A stretch of 64,000 bases of DNA, taken from Mesorhizobium sp. M1E.F.Ca.ET.045.02.1.1 (GTDB lineage Bacteria; Pseudomonadota; Alphaproteobacteria; Rhizobiales; Rhizobiaceae). The stretch covers positions 5,904,501 through 5,968,500 of the forward strand of contig NZ_CP034447.1 of NCBI RefSeq assembly GCF_003952485.1, given 5' to 3'. Every line of letters begins with the position of its first letter. Position 1 is the stretch's first letter. The notes under the pieces are model-generated. The model was given only the letters and a program-made list of their open reading frames with translations, searched no databases and was not told the DNA's origin. The translations under genes were made by a program, and so were the position numbers. Positions 1-7,937 of this stretch are shown in pieces.

Positions 1-79
1 CAATGGCGTTGCGCGCCATCAGCCGGGGCCGGCGGTCGGCATGGATATGCGGCGTCCACCAGGGCGAAGCGGCGGTCAT
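1..79 (-). CDS. epmA: EF-P--lysine ligase EpmA (GenX/PoxA), 5' end only
   Basis: A minus-strand ATG at 79 opens a frame that runs off the left edge, giving about 26 residues. The visible N-terminus (ASPWWTP, then ADRRPRL and ARN) matches the start of rhizobial EpmA proteins, class II lysyl-tRNA-synthetase-like enzymes that attach beta-lysine to EF-P. It is divergent from efp, the substrate gene, with 129 bp between the starts, a pairing common in rhizobia. Only the first few percent of the protein is present, so no catalytic motif can be checked. The call rests on the N-terminal match plus the neighbour. Confidence 0.72.
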   Translation of the reverse strand, partial: MTAASPWWTPHIHADRRPRLMARNAI

Positions 80-208
80 GGGCAGGAAAATCGCGCGGAA
101 GGCTGGCGGTTCGGCGCAAGATGCGCTAGGGCGCACGCGAAGGCCGCCGTCGCCGATTTGTGGCGCTCAACGCTTGCAGGCCGAAAAACTCGATTGGGAT
201 TGAATATC

Positions 209-778
209 GTGGTCAAGGTCATCGCCAGTTCGCTACGCAAAGGCAATGTCGTCGATAAGGACGGCAAGCTCTATGTGATCCTCTTTGCCGAAAACATCCA
301 CCCTGGCAAGGGTACGCCGGTAACCCAACTCGACATGCGCCGCATCGGCGACGGCGTGAAGGTTTCGGAGCGTTACCGCACGACCGAGATGGTCGAGCGC
401 GCCTATGTCGAGGAGCGCGAGCACACCTTCCTCTATTCCGACGGCGAAGGCTTCCATTTCATGAACCCGGAAAGCTACGACCAGGTCGTGGCCCCGGAAA
501 GCGTGGTCGGCGACATGGCGCCCTACCTGCAGGAAGGCATGGCCGTGCAACTGGCGCAGTTCAACGGCGTGCCGATCTCGCTGGTGCTGCCGCAGCGCGC
601 CGTCTTCGAGGTGGTCGACACCGAGCCGGTCACCAAGGGCCAGACGGCGTCTTCGTCCTACAAGCCGGCCGTGCTCTCCAACGGCGTGCGCACGGCCGTG
701 CCGCCGCACATCTCCGCCGGGACGCGCGTGGTGGTGATGACCGCCGACGGTTCCTACGTCGAGCGCGCCAAGGACTGA
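209..778 (+). CDS. efp: Translation elongation factor P
   Basis: Encodes 189 residues, the usual EF-P length. EF-P binds between the P and E sites of stalled ribosomes and promotes peptide bonds at polyproline. The KOW-like N-terminal domain carries the loop HPGKGTP with Lys34, the residue modified by EpmA. The OB domains follow, ending in the conserved SYVERAKD tail. I chose the GTG at 209 because family members begin MVKVIASS at this point; an in-frame TTG at 200 is possible, and the long upstream extension of the frame has no family support. No strong Shine-Dalgarno is visible. The gene is divergent from epmA, as expected for enzyme and substrate. Confidence 0.95.
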   Translation: MVKVIASSLRKGNVVDKDGKLYVILFAENIHPGKGTPVTQLDMRRIGDGVKVSERYRTTEMVERAYVEEREHTFLYSDGEGFHFMNPESYDQVVAPESVVGDMAPYLQEGMAVQLAQFNGVPISLVLPQRAVFEVVDTEPVTKGQTASSSYKPAVLSNGVRTAVPPHISAGTRVVVMTADGSYVERAKD

Positions 779-1152
779 CGTCTCACCGCAGCCCAATTAC
801 CGCGGGCTCGCCTGCGACCAGGCGGACCACCATCAGCATAAATCCTCCCCCGGCTAAGGTGGCTTTCGTAACCGTCGCGCGCGGAACTGCATCTTCGCGC
901 CCATGTCGGACGTAAAGACCAGCTTTGCCTCGGTCCGCAAGCAGACGTCACGTATGATCATGCTGGAGGTCGTGGTCGCGGGGAACGTTAGGTGCGCCAT
1001 CAGCAACAGCCTCTTTCCTGTTGTGGGAGAGGGTCGGTGCAGTGCTGAAGCAGTGTGCAGCGGAACAAAAATCCCGCCGCCGCTTTACGTATGCAGTATC
1101 GGACGGCCAGGCCAGGTCGCCAGGACGCCGGCCCGATGCGGAGCCGTTGGCG
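779..1152. other. Intergenic stretch, no supported gene
   Basis: About 370 bases between efp and the next gene. Short frames exist on both strands, but none has a ribosome binding site with a plausible protein. The in-frame upstream extension of the following gene (from 1021) is low-complexity and arginine-rich, so I treat it as non-coding. It presumably holds the efp 3' end and the promoter of the 1153 gene. Confidence 0.5.
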
Positions 1153-2331
1153 ATGCCATCCGGACGGGTGGATTTGGCAATTGAAGATGTGGCGCGTGCG
1201 AAGAGGGGCATTCGCCTCACGGTGATTGCGGCGGTGCCGCTGCTATTCCTGTTGATCGGTCTTGCCATCCGCTATGGCGCATTTGCGTCGGTGTCGCCGG
1301 CTACGAGCCTCACGGCGTACGTTCGCGCTTTCTGCAAGTGGGATTGCACCTGGTATGTGGACATTTCCGAGCAGGGCTATGAGCGCTTTCCGATCCCGGG
1401 CCATACCAATATCGGACGATGGGGATTCTTTCCGCTCTATCCGATGCTGGTGGCGGCGGTCCGCGCCATTCTTCCTGTCCCCACAATCCTGATAGCCACG
1501 GCGATATCGCTGGCATGCGGCTACGTCTCGTGCCTGACGGCGTGGCCGCTTATGGACAAGAACATGCGTGCCTATGTGCTCTATTGCGCCTTCCTGCTGA
1601 GCGGCCCGTTCTCCTTCTATTTCGCCACCTTCCTCACCGAGCCGCTGTTCGTGCTTTTGACGTCATGCCTTTTCCTGGCGCTCAAACGCTCGAACTATCT
1701 CGCGGCCGGCCTGTCCTGCGCGCTTCTTTCGGCGACGCGGCCGGTCGGCGTCTTTGCCGTTCTGGCGATCGTCATGCGCATGTTCGAGGAGCATCGCGCC
1801 AAGGGCGGATCGGCGAGCGCTTTCCCGCGCCGGCTGCTTGGCCGGCCGGATCTCATCATTGCCATACTCATCTCGCCAGCCGGCGTGTTCGCCTTTATGT
1901 TCTTCCTGCATGTCACGCTCGGGGACGGGTTCGCATTCGCCCATGTCCAGCGCGCGTTCGGGCGTGTGGGGGGCAGCCCGCTCCTGTTCCTGTGGGACGG
2001 GCTTTCCTATCACCCCGCGTCCGGTTGGCTGCCCTCGGCGCCGCAATGGAGCGCGCTGACGGCGATCGGCGGACTGGCGCTGACGGGCGTGCTGGCGGCT
2101 CGCAGGCAATATGGCGCGGCGCTGTTCTGCGCGATCGCCCTCATCCTGCCGCTGACCTCGAACCTGGCCTCCATGGTCCGCTATGTGGTCGGCCTTGCGC
2201 CGCTGACGATGCTGGCGGCCGTGCTGCTGTCGGCGTCGAAGCCGACATTTGCGGTGGCCCTGATCGTCTTCCTCACCACCTGCTACTTCATGACCCTCGC
2301 ATGGCTTGGAGGCTATCTTGCCCTGGTCTGA
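1153..2331 (+). CDS. PIG-V-like integral membrane mannosyl/glycosyltransferase (GT-C fold)
   Basis: A 392-residue polytopic membrane protein. After one transmembrane helix it shows the pattern KWDCTWYVDIS then GY and FFPLYP. This is the hallmark first periplasmic loop of PIG-V/GPI-mannosyltransferase-2-like GT-C enzymes, which use polyprenyl-phosphate sugars on the outer face of the membrane. The aspartates in WD and VDIS are the likely catalytic pair. The ATG at 1153 is preceded by GCGGAG about ten bases upstream and starts just before the first helix. The next gene overlaps its 3' end, so the two are probably translationally coupled. With the convergent GT2 and GtrA genes it suggests a lipid-linked sugar transfer pathway. 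Acceptor unknown. Confidence 0.72.
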   Translation: MPSGRVDLAIEDVARAKRGIRLTVIAAVPLLFLLIGLAIRYGAFASVSPATSLTAYVRAFCKWDCTWYVDISEQGYERFPIPGHTNIGRWGFFPLYPMLVAAVRAILPVPTILIATAISLACGYVSCLTAWPLMDKNMRAYVLYCAFLLSGPFSFYFATFLTEPLFVLLTSCLFLALKRSNYLAAGLSCALLSATRPVGVFAVLAIVMRMFEEHRAKGGSASAFPRRLLGRPDLIIAILISPAGVFAFMFFLHVTLGDGFAFAHVQRAFGRVGGSPLLFLWDGLSYHPASGWLPSAPQWSALTAIGGLALTGVLAARRQYGAALFCAIALILPLTSNLASMVRYVVGLAPLTMLAAVLLSASKPTFAVALIVFLTTCYFMTLAWLGGYLALV

Positions 2332-2941
2332 GCCGACGAGATCGGCCATTCCCCCGCTCACACTCGCCGGCTACGCCCTGGCAGGCGCTCTTGCCGCGGC
2401 CGAAATCGCCATCCTTGCGCTTGCCCTCAATCCTCAAGTCGACGACGACTATCGCGCCTATTACATCGACAAGACGACGACCTGCCTCAATCGCGACGCC
2501 GTCGGGCGCTACACGCCGGGCCGGACTGTCTCGTTCCGCTCCGACGGCGCCAGTGAGGCGATGGGCATGATGGTCTGCGGCTGGTCGGGGCCGGTGGCCG
2601 ACGGCACCCATTCGCTGGGCGAGACCTCGCGCCTGCGCCTTGCCCTGCCGCCACTCCGCGACGGGCTTCAGGCGACGCTCGAAATCATCCCCGTCATCCG
2701 CCCGCCGCAGACCTCGCAAAGGATCGTCATCTCGGCGAACGGCACCGAGGTACATCGGGCGACGCTGGCGGGCGCCGGGCCAGCAACGGTGTCCTTCGTG
2801 ATTCCGCAAGCCGCGCTGGCCGGCAGGGCGAGGCTGGAACTGGTCTTCGACTATCCCGATGGGATCCCACAAAGCCCCGACGCCAGCAATATCTACAACC
2901 GCGCCATCAAGCTGACGTCGTTTCGGCTGGATGCGCTTTGA
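2318..2941 (+). CDS. Membrane-anchored hypothetical protein, partner of the PIG-V-like transferase
   Basis: About 207 residues: one N-terminal membrane helix (roughly residues 12-32) and a beta-rich extracytoplasmic domain. I chose the TTG at 2318 because GGAGG lies five bases upstream, inside the end of the previous gene; a TTG at 2306 is also in frame. The overlap of 14 bases implies translational coupling. The segment CGWSGPVADGTHSLGE followed by alternating hydrophobic strands recalls, by eye, the jelly-roll C-terminal domain found on some membrane glycosyltransferases, so it may be the detached accessory domain of its neighbour. No function can be assigned with certainty. Confidence 0.65.
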   Translation: MPWSEPTRSAIPPLTLAGYALAGALAAAEIAILALALNPQVDDDYRAYYIDKTTTCLNRDAVGRYTPGRTVSFRSDGASEAMGMMVCGWSGPVADGTHSLGETSRLRLALPPLRDGLQATLEIIPVIRPPQTSQRIVISANGTEVHRATLAGAGPATVSFVIPQAALAGRARLELVFDYPDGIPQSPDASNIYNRAIKLTSFRLDAL

Positions 2942-2961
2942 AGCATCTCTGCGGATCGCGC

Positions 2962-3405
2962 TCAGGTCGACCCGCCGTCCTGTGGGCGACGCTCGGCAAA
3001 GACCCACCGGTCGAGCACGAGGAAGTTGAGCGCCGGGATGACCAGGCAGGTGAGGAGAACGGGAACGAAGAGCGGCAGGCCGAGCTTCACCGTCAGCAGC
3101 CACGGCGCCGCGTAGGCCACGGCGAGGCCGATCGCCGTCAGCAGCGCGAAACGGGGCGCCTGCGAGCGATGCGATCCGTCCGACATGAAGGTGAAGAACT
3201 TGTGCGCGAGATAGGAAAACAGGGCCGCGCCTGCATAGGCCGCCAACGAGGCTTCGACAGGCCCGAGGCCGATCCGCTCCGATCCGGCAAAGACCGCTGC
3301 CAGGGCGGCATAGAGGATGGTGGCGACGACGCCGACCGAGCCGAAGCGCGCCAGGAGCTTCAGGCCGGCGCCGGAACGATGTTCAGACGCGTGCGACACA
3401 GGCAT
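2962..3405 (-). CDS. GtrA-family membrane protein (polyprenyl-linked glucose flippase type)
   Basis: 147 residues with four predicted membrane helices and the GtrA signature: RFGSVGVVAT near the start and LARKFF-like SYLAHKFFTF in the middle. It ends in a conserved NFLVLDRWVF segment. GtrA proteins flip undecaprenyl-phosphate-linked sugars. The ATG at 3405 has GGAG about eight bases upstream; the longer upstream frame has no family support. It overlaps the methyltransferase gene by 23 bases and is the last gene of a GT2-methyltransferase-gtrA operon. The gene is short of the ~120-150 residue family range by nothing and looks intact. Confidence 0.85.
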   Translation of the reverse strand: MPVSHASEHRSGAGLKLLARFGSVGVVATILYAALAAVFAGSERIGLGPVEASLAAYAGAALFSYLAHKFFTFMSDGSHRSQAPRFALLTAIGLAVAYAAPWLLTVKLGLPLFVPVLLTCLVIPALNFLVLDRWVFAERRPQDGGST

Positions 3406-4075
3406 ATTGCGCTCCGAGCGGCAGGGCGGCCAGCGAGCGCTCCAGTTTCCGGGAAAGTGGTCTGGCCGACGGCAGGAGCAGAAAATGCTCGCAGCGGACG
3501 TCGCGGAAGCCCGCCTGCCCAAGCAGCGATGCTGCCTTGCCAGCGCTGAGCAGGACAGCGTCCTTGTCGAACGGGCACCTCGACACTGCCATGCGGGTCA
3601 GCGGGTTGTAGGGATTGTGCTCGATGATGCAGGCAAGCCCGCCTCGTCGCACGACGCGCCGCATCTCGCGGAAGAAATCCAGCCACGCCGCAGGCGGCAC
3701 GTGGTGGACGACGCAGCTGGCGAACGCCAGGTCGAACATGCCGTCGGGGTACGGCAGGCGCGAGGTGGTGCAGGTGCTGTAGGCGACGCGCGGGTTCTCC
3801 CTACTGGCGCGCGAGAGCGACTCCTCCGACACGTCGCAGCCGTCGAGGCGATCGAAGACATCCGCGAGATGGGGATGAAGTGAGCCCACGCCGCAGCCGA
3901 CATCGAGCGCGCGCACGCCTGCTCTGCCCCGCCGAAGGTCTTGCTCGACAATCAGGCGTCGCAAAAGCTCGGCCTTGGCACGCAGGAAGAAATCATGCTT
4001 CAGCCCGGAGAACCGGATCGAGCCCTCGACCGCCTCGCCGTAGCTGGACCTATAGCTGTCGAAAAGATCGGACAT
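3383..4075 (-). CDS. Class I SAM-dependent methyltransferase
   Basis: 230 residues. Motif I is visible as ALDVGCGVGS near residue 57, the acidic cofactor loop as DGCDVSEES, and motif post-I/II as FDLAFASCVVHHV, the pattern of Methyltransf_11 enzymes. The final strands FRDVRCEHFLLLP fit the usual C-terminal hairpin. The gene overlaps both neighbours (26 bases with the GT2 gene, 23 with gtrA), so it is translated from one polycistronic message with them. A likely role is methylation of the glycolipid or sugar made by this cluster, but the substrate cannot be read from the sequence. Confidence 0.82.
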   Translation of the reverse strand: MSDLFDSYRSSYGEAVEGSIRFSGLKHDFFLRAKAELLRRLIVEQDLRRGRAGVRALDVGCGVGSLHPHLADVFDRLDGCDVSEESLSRASRENPRVAYSTCTTSRLPYPDGMFDLAFASCVVHHVPPAAWLDFFREMRRVVRRGGLACIIEHNPYNPLTRMAVSRCPFDKDAVLLSAGKAASLLGQAGFRDVRCEHFLLLPSARPLSRKLERSLAALPLGAQYACVARV

Positions 4076-5111
4076 TCGCCGTAACCCCGCTCCCAGACTT
4101 GCGAAACGATGCGCGCTTATCGCGGGAGGCGACGCGCATCGGCCGATCGAAGCCGCTCAGCCTTTCGACGACATAGAGCGGGCGCCGTTTCACTTCCGCG
4201 TGGATGCTGCCGACATAAAGGCCGATCACGCCGGTCATGAAGAGATTGATGCCGATGAGCAGCGACACGATCACCACCGTGGATGTCCAGCCGGCAATCA
4301 CGCCGGTCTCGAGGATCCAGGCCAGGATGGCATAGGCGCCGAACACAAGGGCGAGAGCGGAAATCGCCAATCCGGTAAGCAGCGCCAGTTGCAGAGGCCG
4401 CTCCGAAAAGCTGACGATGCCGTGGATCGCAAGCCGCATCATCTTCCAGAACGGGTATTTGGTTTCGCCAAGCGTCCGCGCCGGGCGCTCGAACGGCACC
4501 GCCGCCTGCTTGAAACCCATCCAGCCGAACATGCCCCTGACGAAACGGTCGTGCTCGGGCATGCGCCTGAACGTGTCCAGCGCCTTGCGGCCGACGAGGC
4601 GGAAATCGCCGACGTCGCGCGGGATGTCGACAGGCGTCATCCTCTCCAGCAGCCGATAGAAAAGGCTGGCGGTGAAGCGCTTGAACCAGGTTTCGCCCTC
4701 GCGCCTGACGCGCCTTGCATAGACGATCTCGAAGCCCTCCTTCCACTTCGCCACCAGGTCGAGAACGACCTCGGGCGGATCCTGCAGGTCGGCGTCCATG
4801 ACGATGACGGCCTCGCCGGCGGCTGCTTCCATGCCGGCGGTGATGGCGATCTGGTGGCCGAAGTTGCGGGAAAGCTCGATCAGGCGGAAGCTTGGTTCGG
4901 CGGCGACCATGCGGCGCAAATAGCTCACGCTTCGATCGCTGCTGCCGTCGTCGACGAAGATGACCTCGGCCTCTCCGTCCAGTTTCGCGATCAGTGCGCT
5001 GATCCGCTCGACCAGCAGGGGCAATACCTCTTCCTCATTGTATATCGGCAGCACCAATGAGTAGCGTGGGGACGGTGCCCGCGTCCGGAAGCGCTGGACA
5101 TGCTCTTGCAT
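4050..5111 (-). CDS. GT2 polyprenyl-phosphate glycosyltransferase (GtrB/DPM1 type)
   Basis: 353 residues from the ATG at 5111. The GT-A domain shows SLVLPIYNEEE, VDDGSSD, the donor-binding region LSRNFGHQ, and VMDADLQDPPE with the metal-binding DXD-type motif. Two C-terminal membrane helices follow (LALLTGLAISA and VVIVSLLIGINL). This is the GtrB architecture, which loads a nucleotide sugar onto undecaprenyl phosphate at the cytoplasmic face. It heads the operon with the methyltransferase and GtrA. The ribosome binding site at 5111 is weak and an in-frame GTG six codons upstream is possible. The long upstream frame is unlikely because the family begins close to SLVLP. Confidence 0.88.
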   Translation of the reverse strand: MQEHVQRFRTRAPSPRYSLVLPIYNEEEVLPLLVERISALIAKLDGEAEVIFVDDGSSDRSVSYLRRMVAAEPSFRLIELSRNFGHQIAITAGMEAAAGEAVIVMDADLQDPPEVVLDLVAKWKEGFEIVYARRVRREGETWFKRFTASLFYRLLERMTPVDIPRDVGDFRLVGRKALDTFRRMPEHDRFVRGMFGWMGFKQAAVPFERPARTLGETKYPFWKMMRLAIHGIVSFSERPLQLALLTGLAISALALVFGAYAILAWILETGVIAGWTSTVVIVSLLIGINLFMTGVIGLYVGSIHAEVKRRPLYVVERLSGFDRPMRVASRDKRASFRKSGSGVTANVRSFRQL

Positions 5112-5292
5112 TCGGTTGCAATGGAACACCGGCCACAAGGTTCCATGAGTAATCGCTAATTTGTGAAAGAAGGGCAGGACGTCGGATTTGCCGGGCCGGG
5201 CGGTCAAGCCGATGCCATTGACGCGCTGTCACCGATCCTTGCCCGGCTCGGCCGCGTTACAAGCCGGCCGTGCTCTTCGCCCCGTTCCTGTT

Positions 5293-6186
5293 TTAACGGT
5301 CGAGACCCCAAACGTCCGGATTTCGTGCGAAGTACTCGATCAGCATTTCGATAAGGATCCGGACTTTCCGTGCGGGGTGCTGACCCGGCGGCCGGACGAC
5401 ATACACGCCTGCCGAAGGTGGAGGATAGCGTGTCATAATCGGAACGAGCGCACCGGAGGCCACATAGTCATACGTGATGCAATCAGGGAGCCAGGCGATG
5501 CCGAGCCCTGCCACTGCGGCGGCGGCAAGCGCCGTAGCGTTGTCGGCCTTGAACCTGCCCTGCGGCTGAACCGTGACGATCTTGTCGCCATCCATGAACT
5601 GCCAGGCTTCCGTTCCTTGCATGAGGGCCTGATGGTTGACGAGTTGCTCTACCGTCTCAGGTGAACCGTGCGCTTTGATGTAATCCGGGCTTGCGACAAG
5701 CTTTCCATAGATCGGCCCGACGCGCTTCGCGATCAGGTTGGAGTCCTGAAGGTAACCAACCCGGATCGCGCAATCGAAACCTTCGGCGATCAGATCGACG
5801 AAGCGATCGCTGTAGGAGGTATGGATTTGGAGTTGCGGGTGGTGTTGCGCCATTTCCGCAAGCACGGGAGCGAAGTGGGTCGGGCCAAAAGAAAGCGGCA
5901 TGGCAACCCTCAGGCGGCCGCGCAGCTCACCGGTTGGGAGCATCGTTTCCCTGGCCGTATCGATCTCGGCGATGGCTCGGGCCGCATGGTCTCTGAACGT
6001 GATTCCCGCTTCCGTAAGCGCGGCGCCGCGGGTCGTGCGGGCAAGCAGTTGGACGCTGAGTTCCGCTTCAACCCGGAAAAGCCGCCGGCTGACGATTGAC
6101 TTGGAGACGCCGAGCCGGCGCGCGGCAGCCGATACGCCCTCGGCATCGGCCACAGCGACGAATGTCTGTAGATCTTCGATGTCCAA
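5293..6186 (-). CDS. LysR-family transcriptional regulator
   Basis: 297 residues, the normal length. The N-terminal winged helix begins MDIEDLQTFVAVADAEG and contains the recognition segment SAAARRLGVSKSIVSRR. A two-lobe substrate-binding domain follows from about residue 90. It is divergent from the YcaC-like hydrolase gene with 154 bases between starts, the classic layout for a LysR protein controlling its neighbour and itself. The inducer is unknown. It resembles the CrgA/YafC-type subgroup by the LRGRLRVAMPLSFG start of the effector domain. Confidence 0.92.
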   Translation of the reverse strand: MDIEDLQTFVAVADAEGVSAAARRLGVSKSIVSRRLFRVEAELSVQLLARTTRGAALTEAGITFRDHAARAIAEIDTARETMLPTGELRGRLRVAMPLSFGPTHFAPVLAEMAQHHPQLQIHTSYSDRFVDLIAEGFDCAIRVGYLQDSNLIAKRVGPIYGKLVASPDYIKAHGSPETVEQLVNHQALMQGTEAWQFMDGDKIVTVQPQGRFKADNATALAAAAVAGLGIAWLPDCITYDYVASGALVPIMTRYPPPSAGVYVVRPPGQHPARKVRILIEMLIEYFARNPDVWGLDR

Positions 6187-6340
6187 TTTGGCGTTCCTCG
6201 TTTCGCGACACAGCTTGCCTGACTATGGCACTACCGCATCGCCAAAAGGAACAGCAAATTGCGTCCAGGCAACGTCGCCCCCTGACGCATGTCTCCCGTC
6301 ACCCCATTGCCGTCCATAGCGGCAGAGAAAGGAAGTCTTG

Positions 6341-6985
6341 ATGACCCCTCGTAACGGACTTGATTCGCTTCTTCGTCCTGAAGACTCGGTCCTCGTTCTG
6401 ATCGATCACCAGCCTTATCAACTCGCGAACCTGAACAGCCACGATCCGCACATGGTGGTCAACAACACGACCGCGCTGGCGAAGCTAGCAAAAGCCTTCA
6501 ATGTTCCGACCATTCTCACCAGCGTGATCGCGGCGCGCGGTGGACTTCTCTTTAAGCAGATCACCGACGTATTTCCGGACCAGGAAGTCATCGATCGCAC
6601 CTGGGTGAACACCTGGCAGGACGAGAATGTGGTGAACGTCGTCAAGGCGACCGGCCGCAAGCAGCTGATCATCGCCGGCCTGTGGACCGAGGTCTGCGTC
6701 GCAATGCCTGTGATCCAGGCCGCCGGCGAAGGCTGGGACGTGACCGTGATCACCGACGCGTCGGGCGGGATTTCGAAGGAGTCTCACGAAGTTGCTATAC
6801 AGCGAATGATCGTGGCCGGCGCGAACGTGATGACCGTGATGGCGCTCGCTGGCGAATGGCAACGCGATTGGGCGCGCACCGAGCATGTCGAGGAGCTGAC
6901 CGAGATTCTCATCCAGCACTTCGGCGGCAGCGGCATCGCGTATCTTTGGGAGCAGCAGCTTCTCAACACGCCCGTAGCTGGCTGA
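6341..6985 (+). CDS. Isochorismatase-like cysteine hydrolase, YcaC type
   Basis: 214 residues. The motifs LVLIDHQ (catalytic Asp), a VKATGRKQLIIAG segment and TEVCVAMP (catalytic Cys) line up with E. coli YcaC, an octameric hydrolase of unknown substrate in the isochorismatase fold. The ATG at 6341 has AAAGGAAG about six bases upstream; a TTG one codon earlier lacks correct spacing. It is divergent from the LysR gene that probably controls it. The physiological reaction is unknown; amidase or hydrolase activity is typical of the fold. Confidence 0.88.
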   Translation: MTPRNGLDSLLRPEDSVLVLIDHQPYQLANLNSHDPHMVVNNTTALAKLAKAFNVPTILTSVIAARGGLLFKQITDVFPDQEVIDRTWVNTWQDENVVNVVKATGRKQLIIAGLWTEVCVAMPVIQAAGEGWDVTVITDASGGISKESHEVAIQRMIVAGANVMTVMALAGEWQRDWARTEHVEELTEILIQHFGGSGIAYLWEQQLLNTPVAG

Positions 6986-7113
6986 TCCGGGTCGGGATGG
7001 CGAGCACTTCGGTGAGGGTCGGGATCGATCCGTTTGCCGGCCCTCGCCATCCTCGCCCTGCAGAGAGGCCCCTGTAATCTCGGGAACAGATCCAATGAAC
7101 GCAAATGCCGCAG

Positions 7114-7136
7114 CCGCGGGCCCTTTCGGCCCGCGG
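7114..7136. terminator. Strong GC hairpin between convergent genes
   Basis: A perfect 9-bp stem CCGCGGGCC / GGCCCGCGG with a five-base loop lies between the YcaC-like gene and the end of the ArsR-rhodanese gene. Neither side has a T-run, so it is not a canonical intrinsic terminator. Its place between convergent genes suggests a bidirectional transcription or RNA-stability barrier. Confidence 0.4.
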
Positions 7137-7166
7137 GCATTCCGCCCCGCCTAATCAGCCACACCG

Positions 7167-7832
7167 TCAGGCGACCATTTCCACCGGCAGGCCGGCGGCT
7201 TTCCATTCCGGCATGCCGTCCTCCAGGCGGCGCGCGGAATGGCCAAGCGAGCGCAGCGCGGCCACCGCCTCGAAGGACATCACGCACCAGGGGCCGCGGC
7301 AGTAGGCGACGATTTCCAGGCTGGTATCGGCACCGCGGGACCAGGCCTTGATCTCGCCGAGCGGAACGTTGATCGCGCCGGGCACATGGCCGAGCGCGAA
7401 CTCGTCGGGCGGGCGGACATCGATCAGCGTCACCAGGCCGTCTCGCATCAGCCCCTGGAGTTCGTCGCGCCCGACCGGCCGCATGTCGTCACGTGCGCCG
7501 AAATAGCCACGCACAATGCGATCGACTTCGGCGAGCTGCCGCTCGGCGACCGCGCGCACCGACGCGAAGGCATTGAGCACGCTGTCATCCGCGAGCGAGT
7601 AATGCACGAATTTTCCATCCCGCTGGGCCGAAACGATGCCGGCGCGGCGCAGCGCCTGCAGATGCTGGGAGATGTTGGCGACGGGCTGGCCGAGCTTGGC
7701 CGCCAGCGCTTCGACGCTGCGTGCGCCTTGCGCCAGATGCTCGATCATTTCCAGGCGCAGCGGATGGCCGAGCGCCTTGGCGACGACCGCGAACTGCTCG
7801 TAGAGCGCCTGTTTCGGATTGCGGATTGACAT
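7167..7832 (-). CDS. ArsR-family regulator fused to a rhodanese domain
   Basis: 221 residues. Residues about 10-95 form an ArsR/SmtB winged helix (GHPLRLEMIEHL, then QPVANISQHLQALRRAGIV). Residues about 115-215 form a rhodanese domain (TLIDVRPPDEFALGHVPGAINVP) with the active-site loop YCRGPWC. The only two cysteines in the protein are those of the rhodanese loop, so a sulfur signal would be read there and not by a cysteine pair in the DNA-binding domain. The ATG at 7832 has AAAGG just upstream; the ATG at 7850 lies inside the operator and has no binding site. It is divergent from the persulfide dioxygenase, which it most likely represses. Confidence 0.88.
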   Translation of the reverse strand: MSIRNPKQALYEQFAVVAKALGHPLRLEMIEHLAQGARSVEALAAKLGQPVANISQHLQALRRAGIVSAQRDGKFVHYSLADDSVLNAFASVRAVAERQLAEVDRIVRGYFGARDDMRPVGRDELQGLMRDGLVTLIDVRPPDEFALGHVPGAINVPLGEIKAWSRGADTSLEIVAYCRGPWCVMSFEAVAALRSLGHSARRLEDGMPEWKAAGLPVEMVA

Positions 7833-7842
7833 CGGCCTTTCT

Positions 7843-7874
7843 ACCGTCATTCAATAGAATAATTGAATGACGGT
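7843..7874. promoter_or_regulatory. Perfect 13-bp inverted repeat, probable ArsR-rhodanese operator
   Basis: ACCGTCATTCAAT and its exact reverse complement are separated by six A/T-rich bases. The palindrome sits directly upstream of the regulator start at 7832 and 63 bases before the dioxygenase ATG at 7938, so one site could shut both promoters. Such AT-rich dyads are typical ArsR-family operators, and BigR-type regulators of persulfide dioxygenase genes use sites in this position. Confidence 0.75.
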
Positions 7875-7937
7875 TTCGACCATTGCTGTCAAGCCGGGCT
7901 GCTCGCACGGGTTGGCGCACGGCGCGGAGGAAAAGCG

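Noticed and set aside
41..208. N-terminal extension of EF-P
   Set aside because: EF-P homologues start at the position of the GTG at 209; the extension overlaps the divergent epmA start.
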